From positions 6,452,001-6,516,000 of the forward strand of contig JAJNNQ010000137.1 of the NCBI GenBank assembly GCA_027886175.1: 64,000 bases of DNA, in the 5' to 3' direction. Under the pieces are notes generated by a model, which did not search any database, was not told the DNA's origin, and saw nothing but the letters and a program-made list of their open reading frames with translations. The DNA is from Phylloscopus collybita. Lineage: Eukaryota; Chordata; Aves; Passeriformes; Phylloscopidae. Position numbers and translations under genes: made by a program. This document shows, piece after piece, positions 13,501-26,572 of the stretch; the first letter of the stretch is position 1, and every line of letters starts with the position of its first letter.

Positions 13501-16500
13501 AGGATCTGCCTTTCTTGGATCCCAGTGCTGCCTGTGGCTTCATGAAGTGCTGCAGACAGGGGAGTTGGGCTGGAGTCATCACGTGCCGATAATTCTCATT
13601 TACAGCCTTTGCAGCAAGCTTTAATCTTTTCTAAACAGCTCTCTATGGCTCCAAAGGGACACATCTGAATAGCCCTAATAGGTTGTCATCATTTCACTAA
13701 TGGGGGTTTATTGCCTGACTTATGGACAGACCTAATTCCACTTCTCATCACTGCCCTCCAGAAAGTGGAGGGCTGCTCCATCCTTCCCCCTGCCCATGTC
13801 CCTCTGCCAAGAGGGATCATTATGCTGACCTTAGGAAGGACTTCAGATGAAGAACAAAATCCCCTTCCACAGTTTAACTAAGCAGAGGACTCTGACCTTC
13901 AAAGATTTTAGTAGAGATGGGTGGGAGGAGAATTAAAATCTTTCCATGATCCATGCAGTATTTCTATTATTTTCTTCAGTACCACTCCAGAACCATATGA
14001 AAGCCATCTGCAATGTGATGTCCAGCTTCTCATTAGGAGCAGACATGCAATGACAAGAGGCACAATGAGAGGATAAAGCTCTTTTTAAAAAGGTCTCTGG
14101 GTAGCTGCTGTACACAGAGATTCCACAGAGAGACAGAGTGGACTGGGCTCTTGAGCAAGTCTCCCTTGAAAATTTGCTCCCTATTCCCTGCTGGTCGCCA
14201 ATAGCTGGAAATCTTTCACTGACATAATTTCTAGCTACTGTTGTGTCTTTAGCTATTTTCTGTATTTTTTAAGAGCCTTCCATAGGAAGAGACACCAACA
14301 ATTTCTGGCATAAGGGAAGAAAAATATTTTCAGGCTTCAGCTGCCAAAACCTCAGTTCAGGGTTCCAAGAGAGCACATCTGCTGCAGGATGATTTAGGAC
14401 TGTGACTAATACTGGATCAGTGAAGACACCCCTTTACCTCAGACTTCTTTGTTGCTAACTCTCCAACGACCTACAAGAGAGGTTCTGTCCCATTTCTCCA
14501 TAGACACTTCAAGGAAGGTGTTGGCAGGTTGAGAACACGAGTTCTAGTTTCTCTTGGCAAAGATATAGGTGAGGCAGGATGCTCTGCCTGGAATGGGTTA
14601 AAAAAACTTGGAAAATGCTCTATTTTGCAAGGCTGTGAGTGGTGAACTGAGGGGGAATCATGCTGCTCTTGCTGTTGAATTATGCTAAAACCAGTGTGAC
14701 TCATCAACCCTGATAATATCCTGATAGTGAGGCAAAATGTGGCAGATACAGTAAAATTTCCTTATCTAAAAAAGCTGAGCTGACACAGCTGGCCTGGTGA
14801 CATATGACTGACAGTGAAACACTTTAAAGTATAAAAATCCAGTTCCACCTTTAAACAGCAGGTTCTTCTAACATACCCATCTTGGAGAGTGTGTGGAGAT
14901 TCTCCCTTGGGTGGGGACACTCCTCAAGGTTACTGCTCAAAGCTGAGTGAAAGAGATTTGCCCACAGTTGTTGGTATGGGTAACATAAATCTCTACTTAA
15001 TAATTGGTTTTTTTGCTTGTTTTGATACAATTGCTTTGATACATACACTATACCACATTAGTAATTTTTAGCTTCTATACTGTGTAGCAAATTATCCTAC
15101 TTCAGATATTTATATCTGATCATTTATCATAATAAATCATTCATTTTTCTATAAATCTATCTGGTTTGCCATCCTTAATCCTGAGGGACAAAGTTGTACA
15201 AAATGTTGATCACACCTCTTAAATCCACTGGATTTAAAACCTTGGCTAAGCCTGGGGCTCAGATTGGATCCAGGCACATCCAGAGTGAGTTCCATGAGAC
15301 CTTTGGAAAGCAGTGGGGGGACCTTTCCACACCCCATGACTCAACGGGAGGGCTTCTCTAATAAACTCTGTCTGAAGCTCCCACTCCACCCACAAATGGG
15401 TAGGCACAGCAAAACCCAACTTAGTCCCCAAACTGAATCTTTGATTGCTCTTTACTTCAGAGGATGTGATTTATCCCTGAAGCTAAAGCTGTAAATACAC
15501 TGCATTTCTAGTCAAGAAAAGAGAAAAGGTGGGAACACTGCAAACATTAGTAAATGGAAAGGCTGTGGGTGTTTGCCAGTGTTCCAATGGCAGCACACTT
15601 CTCAGCAGGCACTAATTGACCCAGTTTTTCAGCATCATGTGACAGGCAAAATTACCCTGAAAAGAGAGCCCTGGCCTCACACCTTCTGCTGGAAGAGAAG
15701 TCCTACATCAAGCCCACATCCTGGCCTGAGCTCACCAGGGGGCCTTACAAAAGCACAAACACATTAATGTTAAACAATGCTAATGCACATATGTTAACCC
15801 ACCAGCGGGGATCAGCTCTCAGAAAGTGAATCCAGAGCCTGAGCTGTAATTACCAAGTCTTGCCTACGCCTCTGATTATCCCAGCTCAAGCCATTCTCTC
15901 GGCTTCCACCTGTAATTTTCCCCCAGGTGTCCCAGCTCTGTCTTTTGCAGCAAAAATCTGATAGGCTTTTACCCTGTGGTAGGGGCAGGGGAGTTGGCCT
16001 GGGGAAGCTGCAGTTACCCTGCATCCCACCCTTAAGAGCCAAAATTGGTTTTGCTCCCAGTTTCACAACCCTGTAGTTTCAGCTCACTGATGTCATGTTT
16101 TTCTACTCAGTGTGCTGTGGAGTGTTGTGTTTGATTGCTGGAAAAGTGCATCTATTTTCTTTAATACCCCATCCACATAACACATGTATCAGTAAAGAAT
16201 GCAATTTCACCATAAAATCTATGTGTTTCATTACGTGCTCCCTATGATCTATATATTCTATCATGAAATGTTGCCCTCTGTTTGCTACTTCATGTTACAT
16301 TTCTCAGGAGGTTATCTTGACTTTCATGTGGCTTCTACACTAGATTTTTTTTTATGTCCACATAACCTTTTAAGACATACATAGTTTTTGTTACAGGTAC
16401 AAAGAGAGTTAGGTTCACGTATTGCAGCTTTTATTAGTGCTCACAGAGAGATCTCATTACCCTGAAAAAAACAATAACACCTGCTTTAAGGCAAGACTTT

Positions 16501-19500
16501 ATCTTTTCAATGGCCATAGAGTTTCCTATTGTCTGCAGAGTAATTTTTTTTTTTTCCTTTTGGTACTAGAACAGGAAATGTGCAGTGAAAAAATGGCCTG
16601 TTCTTTATTGACTTCACACATCCTTTTTCAAATCATTTCAAGGGAGGCAAAGCATTGCAAAGGCAGACTTCACATCGATAGTGGGAGCAGCATGTCAGAT
16701 AGACAGCAGTCCTGAGACTTTGCTGCTGAAAAATCAATTCTGGTCCATTGGAGTCAAGAGCCTACAAAGGTATAAATGAGGGAAGCAACTGACCCATTTT
16801 CTTAGCACAGCTTTTCTAACATGACTAATTAATTGGCTCGTGGACACCCTTTGAAATCACAGTCCTTTGTTTCCCTTCACCTCGTCCCAGTTTCAGACTC
16901 TTACACCACCACCAAAGTCACAACAGCTAAAATGGGAGCAAGGAAGCCCAAGCAGTTGATGCCAAGTCCATAACACAGGCATGAATGTGTTGGCCAAGGA
17001 GAGACACAATTTCCTTGGCACTGTGTAAAGGTGTGATCAAACCTGATTTCCTCAGCAGGCTGCTCTGTGCATTGAGTGACACCATGCACTGGGTAATGAA
17101 AGGTGACTCCCACACATAACCTGTGTGATAGTGGACAGACCCCTTTTACAAAGAGCTCATAAGCAACCTCTCTGTCTGACAGGTGATTTCATGGAGCCAA
17201 AGCACTCTGGCCAGAGTGGGATTGCAATGTGGGAAGCTGGCAAGGTGTTGGAATCCATGATATGTAGACATTGTGTATATGATTTCCATCCTGGTAGTTT
17301 TTAGAGTTTTTCTTCTTATCTGAGGTGAAAGCCCCACTACATCAGCCACTTTGCTCACTTTGTAGGTACCAGAAAGAGAGACACATCCAGGGGGCAATCC
17401 AGGCCTAATGGAAGGTTAATTTCCTCCTGGAACTGTCTCAGCAGGGAGCAGATCTCAATGGCATTTAGTGAATGTCATTAATCAAGTGCAATTATTCTGA
17501 TCCACTTTCCTCAAAGTCAAACATGGAACATGGGGTAAAATTAATGACCCAGAACAGATGTTTTCAGTCTATGTCTCATCAGCAAAGGGTGGACTCCATG
17601 TTATCTAATGCAGGCATCCACAGTGCACCTGGATTTCAGGTACCTGTTAGGCTGTTATCCTAATTTGAGTGTCCATATACTGTTGATGAAGGGAACCCAA
17701 AATCTCTGGAACCATACAAGAAAAATGTTTGGCTTTTTGATCTCTGTCTCTCCACTTCCCTAGGCTTCCTAGGCCATGCAGGTTTTCTCTTAGGGCAATA
17801 GGATCAGGCTGTGGGATGAGTGATCTGAGCTCCGTTGTGCAATGTCCAATGACTAAAGCCAGATTCAAGAGGAAGGCAAAGCAGGTTTGATTCTCATCTA
17901 TCCAAAACTTTTGGCTTTCAGCAAGTCTTTTTTATCCCTTCTGCATCCCAGTCCCCTGCTAGTATAGTAGAAATTATATTTGTCAGACTCAGAGGATTGT
18001 TTTTGGGTAGAAGCACTAGTTGTGAGACGCTCAAGTATCATTCTGAGAAGCTCCACAAAGGTTATGTGGAAAAGTTCCTGAATTCCAGTGAAAGGGAATT
18101 GTGGATTTAGTTTTCAGTTGAGGCATAAATACACTGAATTTCATTCAATGAATGAAGAAGATGTGAAGAAATTGAAAACTGCTACACTGCACACTGAGAG
18201 CACATTTTTAGAAGAGATAGTGAGAGTGCATATGTGAAAAGGGGCAGGGTTTGGATTAACCAAGTTATCCTTCTCATTTTGCCATTTATTAACTCCTGGT
18301 CTTGGGGTTAAGCTTGCCTGCTCTGCTAAGTGGAAGGGCTTTTCCATGCATGTTAATAAGAAATACCATTTATTTTTCTCTTTCTTTGCATGAAACTTCT
18401 ACCAATATGAACTGGACTCAGTGAAACAAACACAGGAAGGGAATGAGGAAGATAAAGAGGAAAGGGCAAAGACAGGAGAAGAAGAAAGAGAAGGGGAAGG
18501 AATTCTGATATTTGAATATTAACTTTCAGTCATGGAATTTAAAAACTGAACTGCATTTGCAGTGCCCTTGGCATAAACAGAGCCTGGCACCCCTGATCTT
18601 CCCTTGCCTTTCACCTGGTACCCCTCCTGCACAACCACGGAAACTTTCTTATTCTCCCAAGATGTTTCGTGTTCATTTCATAGGAATCACTTTCTAGAGA
18701 AGAGGGAGAAATAGATTAAGAACAGGATTCACATCTCAGGATGATGCTTCCCTGCAGAAAGAGTTCAACCCTTAAAAACATTCATACCCAAAATACTGCC
18801 AGCAGTTGAAAGTTCATATTGCTGAAAATGCCTTTTGCACAAAATTCCTATCATGTATTTACAAACCCTCTGCCCCTGCTAGATAATAAGAGACTACAAA
18901 TTACAAATGAATGCAGCTGTATTTCATTATTAATTGCTACATGTTCCCAAGCTGTTCAGTCTCATGGTCTGCTGATCATGCCTGACCCACAAATGGAACT
19001 CTGCAGCACAATAAAATTTCACACACTCTCGGTGTCCTTCCTAATTAGTGGATGAGTCATGCCCTATATCTGCAGAGCAGAACTGCACTTCCTTTTCTCA
19101 GAGCATCTATGGATCGTGGTGCAGATGTCAATTCAGGCTGCATTGCACAACACAGTTTCAGGGAGGATCAGCAGACTGGGGGAGCTAAGTTTTATGTCAA
19201 TGCCACTGGCACCTCCACAAGTCTGGGTTTGGAGAGGAATCCTTCAAAATCTGGTTTGGGATTTGATTTCATCTTGTTATGTCTGATACTCTTGGGAGGC
19301 TTGGGTGAGCCCGAGCACAGGCTGACCCTGTGCTTGTCCTTTTGCTTGTGTGTGACAGGAAAGCATCCTTGAGCTGGAAGGGGCTGCAGGGATGCTGTTT
19401 CTGGGGGTGCAGTGCAGGCATCACCACAAAATGGGTTGTGATGTACAGATGCTACCCCAGCTAAAGGGCTCTCTTCTGACAGCCAGGCTCGATCTGCAAC

Positions 19501-20739
19501 TCAAAGGCTCCCTGCCAAGCAGTTCCACTGATCAGGAAAAAGAATAAGCCGGTTTAAATGGGGTCATTAAATCACTTGGCCAAATTCCTACCCCAGGCAT
19601 TTATCCTATATGTCTCCTCCAATTCCACAGCACAACTGTTAATTGAGAGCTGGATTTTGCCTGAGAGTGATGCAAATCTCACCACGCTGAGCCCTCTGAA
19701 CCACAAGGGAACTTGTAAATCTCAGATGGGGACCAAAGTGACCCTTTTCCCATACCCTGGGGAATTGCCTCAATGCTCTTGGCATAGACTTACCTCCCTG
19801 GACAACATAATGCATAGGAAGCCAGGAATCTCCCATTAAATTACTCCAGCAAAAGCCAAACTGCATCCTGTAGCAAACTCCACCTTGCAGCTGGATTTCA
19901 CCTGATAACTGAGAAGGGCTGATGTGTGTCTGACCAGCTGGCTGTCCTTCCTTCCTCTGCAGCTGCTGAATCGCCCTCCCAGCCCACCCGGGGCTTGCAG
20001 GAGAGTGGCAAGGGCACAGCAGGAAGGGAAAACAGCCCTAGGTGATGGATTCACTCCAGCTTTATCTGAATTGCTGGACAACAGCAGCTAAATTTTCCAA
20101 GTTTTCCAAAGAAAGGGACTTCTTGAGAGCAACATCAGCTGAACACAAACACCACCACTCCACTGGGTGACTGAATTTTACTGTTGGCTGCTCCCCAAAC
20201 CTCAAGCTCTGTGAGAGCTCATGAATCACCTCCTTCTGGGCAGAGGTCTAGGACTGCCCAGTAGCTTTGTTTTTTTTGGGCAAATGGATGGCCTGCCCAT
20301 TGCAAAACCTTCCTGCCAACTTCACAGAGCCCAGCTTTTTTGCTCTGAAGTTACTTGAATCTATTACCCCTGGGTCATCCCATGGACATAATTATCTCAG
20401 AAATACACACATTGGCATACTGAGGGTATGCAAAGAGAGATGGAAATTAGGCTGTCTCAGATTTTAATAGCACTAGCATAGATTGTTATTTTTCTATCAG
20501 TCCTTTTCCTTCCACATTATTTTTTTTTTTTTCTATTAGATGTCTTCTAAAATTAAATCTTAATTTAGTTGTGTTTCTCTCAGTTCAGTAAATTTCCCTG
20601 GTGGAATTACTATTCTCATTATTATCAGCAAGTGATAGAATGAGAATGAAAGGAAAATACATAATAATGCATGAATGAGACTGAGGTGAGCTCTCACACA
20701 AGGTTCCCAAGTACTGTCCTCACAAGGATGGGCCATAAA
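7565..20739. other. Long gene-free, repeat-poor stretch
   Basis: About 13 kb with no recognisable transposon, exon or RNA gene. All open frames are about 100 codons or shorter and unrelated to anything I know. It could be intergenic or a large intron. Confidence 0.5.
9290..10400. other. AT-rich unique stretch, possible conserved non-coding sequence
   Basis: No repeats, few CpGs, no open frame above 60 codons apart from chance. Dense in TAAT and ATTA words. Conservation cannot be judged without an alignment. Confidence 0.2.
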
Positions 20740-20880
20740 GAGAACACAGAATGCTTTGGGTTGGAAGAGACCTTAAAAATCATGTAGTTCCAACCCCTCT
20801 GCCATGGGCAGGGACACCTTCCTCTAGACCAGGTTGCTCAAAGCCCTGTCCAGCCTGGCCCTGAGCACAAATAGGGCACA
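20740..20880 (-). mobile_element. CR1 3'-end fragment (about 140 bp)
   Basis: ACACAGAATGCTTTGGGTTG, GAAGAGACCTTAAAAATCAT and CCAACCCCTCTGCCATGGGC follow the reversed CR1 3' end. It continues to CCAGCCTGGCCCTGAGCAC and then loses similarity. Confidence 0.88.
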
Positions 20881-23800
20881 AATCACAAATTCTGTAGCCT
20901 GTGCAGTCTCTGTGGGTGCTGGCTGGACAGATGGGACAGCAAGGTGTGGGGATCTTGCTGTGGAAGGACAATATTTGGGTCTCCACTCATCTGAGTCACT
21001 GTCTCTCCTTGCCCTTCTCATCTCAGAACTTCCTGAGGATGGCCTGATTCATATAATTATAAATAAAAGCCTTAGAAAGTCATCTCTGTATGACTTAGAC
21101 TTACATACAAGGAGTGACCTATATCAGTGCTGTCTGCATCTCCTGCTAGTGAGAGATTTCCGTGGGGATTTTCTTAATTTCATCAGGAAAAAAAAAAAAG
21201 GAAAACCCATAAATGTTTTCCGATGACATGGGCTAAAATTCCTTGCTAAGACACCCACATAGGATGACTACCCATTTTCTCAGTCTTACACAATTACAAT
21301 TTCCTTGGTACTATCACAGGGAAAGTGCTGGTTCCCATAATGAAGAGAGACAGAGCAAAACAAGAGTTAATTACACTATGGTAGATCTAGGGCTACAGTG
21401 ATTCTGGTCTGCCAAATTTAAATAAGCAGTTCACAAAATATATACCTGGAAGAAATCATCTCTTGATGGTTCTGACAGGTATAAAAAACCCAACCAAATC
21501 CTGTTGTCCTAAAACCCCACTCATAAATTAGGTGTACCAGGTCACCAGGTTCAGCACATAGAAGCTCTGGAGGTTGGATAATCCCCCCATAACTAACAGC
21601 AATACTAATGTTTTAATACCACAATAATTCTACAAAGACTGGAGAAATGTGCAGAATTTGGTATAAATTTGGAAGACTCTTGCAAAAATACCTCAATAAA
21701 ATAAATTGGAATTCACTCACCAATGCCACAGGACAGAACCAGTAGCCACAGCTGCCTTCTTCTGATAATTGGTAGCAGTTAATGAGCAGTTTTTCATCAT
21801 TTCCCACTTTAAAATTTTTGTCCAGCATCAAAGGGATGAAAAAACAGTTCAGGTACTTCTCTCTGCCCCAAAGGACTTTCTACTCTCAGGCCTGGTTGAA
21901 GGAGTGATTCTGTGTAGGGAAGGCTTGCATGGACCCTCTGCTGCAATTGCAAATCAATTAGACTCCTAGCTAAAGGTTAAAGGGGGTTGAAATTAATTTC
22001 CCTTTTATGAGAAAAGGTTGACACAAGTCCCTCATTTTTCTAATGAAATAATAACTCTGCCACATCCCGCCAGGAGCCGTGAGGCATAATAGGCATTTAA
22101 AGGTACTTAGTTATTTTGGCAGGCAGAACCATCTGCAGATGAGAAATCAGCAGGACGTGGAGTGAGTTTTGAAAGTCCCCAAGAACTTTCTCCCACCCAC
22201 CATGTGGTCACTGCACCTCTGAGAGGACTCTGGCCTCGGCTTCCATAGCAGCCCCTCCACGTGTCAGAAAGCTGCTGTTACACCCTTGCTTCTCTCTTCC
22301 AAGTTAACCAAGAGCAGTTCCCTTCACCTCTCTATATCCTAACCATCCTCCTGTCCCTCTATTTGGCCCTCTCCAGTTTAGTAACAAATGCTTTCCTTGG
22401 TGTAGAAATACAAGGCTCCTACAGCCAGCCCCGACGTCACACCAGAGCTGCCATGCCATTGTGTGCTGGAGTTTAAGTTATTTCATCAGCTTCTGACTGT
22501 ATTAGCTATATATGTGTCTATTTTAATCTCCTTAAGGCATCTAAGTTGGACACCTGGCTTTACAGATGGTCAGACAGTAAAAATATAAAAATATTCTTGG
22601 TGCATCTGTTTAGACATTTGCAAAATGGCATCTCCTTAAAACTTATAGCCTATGCAGTTAATTGCTAATATCCCAAAGGTATAATAATTTCCAAGGGGTA
22701 CCACTTTCTTTGTGCTGCACTTCTCTGCAGGAGAAAGCTAAGCTATCTCAAAAGCTCAGCCAAAATAGTTTGCAAACTGGGCTACACAAATTGCAGGAGA
22801 AGACACAGAAGAGGGAAATGGAATGTGTTGTTCACAGAAATTGTCAGCTGAAGACCCAGAAATAAGACTCACAGATGACTCTTCTGTAGACCTCCCCTTT
22901 TCCTTTTGCCCATCTACAAGGGTTAATTGGGTCAGCTGGAGTGACACTCACAGAATGCCTCTGAATTCTTCCGCTTTTGCAAGAATTATGAAACATGAAG
23001 CAGCCAATTTCTGATTTAATCCGTTTTCATTCTCTCTCTCATGCATGTTTCTGCTGTGGATTCCTTCCTAGCACTGTGTTTGTGCAAGGGCCAATACTGA
23101 ACACCATAATGCTACCCTAAACTCCTGTATTTTGAAGGTAATGGGGAAAACACATTCCTGGATTAATTCTATACCCATAAATAAAGGCAATATTGCTGAC
23201 CTTCAAAGTGACACTTTCCTATTGGAACAGCAGACTGTGAGGCTGAAAGAGATTTCAGAATTCAGCAGGAAAGCATCAGCACCAAAAGCCATCAAGTGGA
23301 TGTTTGGCAGTGCTTGTAGGAACACAGGGCAGAGGGACCCCTTGATGGGCAGTGGTGCCCTATAATCTCATTCAAAGGTTTGAAATTTTTCTCTCTCTTC
23401 CTTTATTGGTTCTGTATTTGGCAACCAGCTGAAGCCAAAGCCTCACACAGGATCAGTGTGTATCAGCAGCAGGACTGTGCAGCTCTCTCCTGTGCCTGTC
23501 TGGATGACAAACCAGTCAGTTGTCCCTTGGCATATTCAAGGAGCCTGCTATTTATAGCACAGTGGTCCTCCCATCCCCTCTTCACATAATCTCTTCATCC
23601 CCTGAGGAGGTCTGACATAGTTAATCTAAAAATGTGCTTTTCCATGGAGGGGGGTGCTCAAATGCAGATGGCTGCTCAGATGTAGATGTTCTGCTGGTGT
23701 TCCAGGGGTGTAAGTTAATCATTTTCCTGCATCTCCTGACATTCATTCTCCTTTTACACAGGTCCCACTCACTGTAGTTACTGCTGTCCCTCCGTGGTGA

Positions 23801-26116
23801 ATTGTCCTGTCTCCTTGTACCAGGAGCCCAGCAGTAATTAGGAAATCAACTTTAAACAGTGGCAGCTCTTACAAATATGTGTCAGGTTGGGAGAGACCTG
23901 CTCAGCCTGGTGTATTTTAATAACCCTCTCTCCTACCCGTGGCACCTGCTACTGAAATTCAACCAGTTTAATGGGAAAGCAAACCACAGGCAGAATGAGG
24001 AGGGACCAGAGAAACAAATCTCTTTAATATATAAAATAAGCTTTTGATATTGTGACACCGAATGGATTATCCAGGAGAATGTGCTGAAAGGAAACAAGCA
24101 TCTCCCCATTCAATATTTATGTATCCCTAGATAACAGCCCTCATTGAGATGGATTTGTCAGAGTTACAGTACTGAGCATCCTTTTATGGTTAGTTTCTCA
24201 ATTTTATGCCTAACAATAAATGGCAGCAATGCTTTCTATTAGAAATAGAACAACAGCTGGATTTGGCATGAAGTTCAAAACCTGATTCCAAAAATGGCAG
24301 CAATTTATGAAACTTTGACAAAAATACATAAATGCAATAAGAAAACATTGATTCTTCTGACTTCTGCTTCGCAGGTTTGACACGTGCACTTATGGCTCAA
24401 TATAAATGAATAATAACAACAGTAAGGAAGATTCATTTCCTTAGCTCCTTTCAGACTTCACCTATGAAACTCTGCATGGCGTTTTCTTACCTCCATTACT
24501 GTTCAAATTCCCCTCACATTAATCTTTCTTTTAATACTCCTGGTTATAGTGCAACATCTCCAGAGGTTGCAGCAGCTTAAGGCTTCACTGTAAAAAAATG
24601 GGACCTATTTGTTCTGTTGCCAACAGATACAATCCCAAACTGAAGAGTTAATGACCTCATAACAGGTGAGACAGAAGTAGTCAAACATACACAGCATGAG
24701 AACATCTCCTATTGTCTGTTCCATTCTGCTTTAATCCCTCATTTCTCTCTTTTATTCATCACTCCATGGATGGATGGGGTGCCTTCCCATCCTCTGTGTA
24801 CAAGATCTGGATCAGCACAGTTCAGACCTCATCTTAAAGCACAGGTCTTTGGGAAGTTCCTCGTGGCCAGCTCACCAGAGGGAGACTTCCCCCTGACAGA
24901 AGTGTTAAATCTTCAATTTGGACAGAGCCTGAGCATCCACCCAGGCACAGCTCACAGCATCAATCTTGTCACCACAGCTTCACCTGGACAAGAACCTGTT
25001 CTCCCCACAGATGAGATGTGAGATAGTATTGACCAGAGATAAGAATCTCTGCTTTTTGTACCAACAGTTTGCTTTGAATTAAAACTTCGGGGTTACAGGA
25101 ATTTGCATTATTTTTCCAGTGAGGTTTAAAACACTTTACCCTGAGTGAGAACTTCTGATCATTTTAAAGAAAAATGGGTTTCCACCCTTCTCCAGGTCAA
25201 AGGAGGAAGCTCAGTGCAGTGAGTTTATGCATAAGAGCCAAATCAGGGAGATACAGTTTAAACTCCTTGTCTTTTTTTTTTAATTTATTTTTTTAATTCA
25301 CATAATTCGTTGGCCTCTTTGATGTTTCTGTAATGGCATAGGTGTTACAGCATGGGAGTTCAGATTCTTGGTCTGGAAATCAAAAGGAATTTAAAAAAAC
25401 TGGGATTTGCATGACTTGTGTTGAGTTGGAGACTGCACAGAAACAATGGCCCCTTGGATGTTCTTGATCAGTGCTGAAACTGGGGAAGTCCATAGACATT
25501 CCCAGGAGAATTAATTAGAAAGAGGCCAAAGAACCTTTTTCCAACCACAGTTAAAGAGTTTAGAATAAAGTCTTGTCGTTTTAAACTAGAAATTATACTC
25601 TTTAAAACTTGCATTTTATTAAAAAGTCTTTCAAATACCGGAAAATTGGCATAAAAGAACAAGTAAATTAAATGCCTAAGAGGAGAGAAGGTTTTTAGAT
25701 TTTTTTTTTTAAAACTACCACTATGCTGAACACAAGTATTGCTACCAGGCTCAGGATTCCTGCCTTGTTTTAATGTGTGATTCCATTAATTATCTTTTAT
25801 ACACCTCGGGGGGAAATCACTCAGAAAAAGCCTTTGATGGAATGACATTGTATCCCCACTTTTTTAATAAATGTTGAAAAAGAGTTTATAATATGCATCA
25901 GAGATCGCTGAGTCACTCTCCAAAATCAAAGTACTTTCATAATACATGAAGTTGCAAAAAAAAAAAAGGCAATTTTTGATGACAAGCAGGACAAAAATAC
26001 TTCAAGGTTTCTTTATATGCTTGTAGAGAAGTGAACTAGGGGGGAAAAATCCTGGTCACTTTCTTCCTTTGTGAATTACCTTCATCTACTGCAGAATGTC
26101 ACTGCCAAGCCAGAGG
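20881..26116. other. No gene identified
   Basis: Unique sequence with short T-runs (20520, 25271) and one A-run (21188). Nothing else supported. Confidence 0.5.
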
Positions 26117-26120
26117 TGAC
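26117..26120. repeat. Left target-site duplication of the solo LTR (TGAC)
   Basis: The four bases TGAC directly before the LTR are repeated directly after it at 26569-26572, as expected for integrase-generated duplication. Confidence 0.75.
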
Positions 26121-26568
26121 TGATGCCTTAAATTTGAGCTTTCATGTTTTTCAGATTCTGTGCTGCCTGGGGGTGTAGTTCTGAGCCCCATATTTACTGT
26201 CAGTCAGCTCTCTTCACAGAGCAGGGAGACAAAACAAATCCTTTTCCTGCTGGAGACCAAGGACAACTTTCAGGCCCCAAAGCACAAACAAGGGTGGCTG
26301 AAGGGAGGAACAAGAAGGACGAGACCTCACACCCTGAAGCTGTAATTGGACAATTAAACCCCAAAGTGCAAATGGACCAAAACTTATAAAAGTGTGAGAC
26401 CTCATGACTGGTTGTCCATTTTGTGACCATTTTGGGTCCACCTTGAGTGTAACCCGGGCCAGGCTCTTGTCCTGCCCAAGGTGTACCCTAGAGACCTTTC
26501 AATAAATACCTGCTTTATTCTCTAGCTCTGTCCAGTCTCTGTTCCAGCTCAGCCTTCCCAAGGCATCA
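26121..26568 (+). mobile_element. Solo LTR of an endogenous retrovirus (448 bp)
   Basis: The ends are perfect 9-bp inverted repeats, TGATGCCTT and AAGGCATCA, with the canonical TG...CA. They are flanked by a direct repeat TGAC at 26117-26120 and 26569-26572. Inside are a TATA box (TATAAA, 26385-26390) and a poly(A) signal (AATAAA, 26501-26506) followed by a CT-rich U5-like segment, so U3-R-U5 reads left to right on the plus strand. No gag, pol or env sequence and no second LTR lie nearby, so this is a solo LTR left by recombination. The 4-bp duplication favours a class I (gammaretrovirus-like) family over ERVL (5 bp) or ERVK (6 bp), but family assignment is inference. Confidence 0.9.
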
Positions 26569-26572
26569 TGAC
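26569..26572. repeat. Right target-site duplication of the solo LTR (TGAC)
   Basis: Matches the TGAC before the left end of the LTR. Confidence 0.75.
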
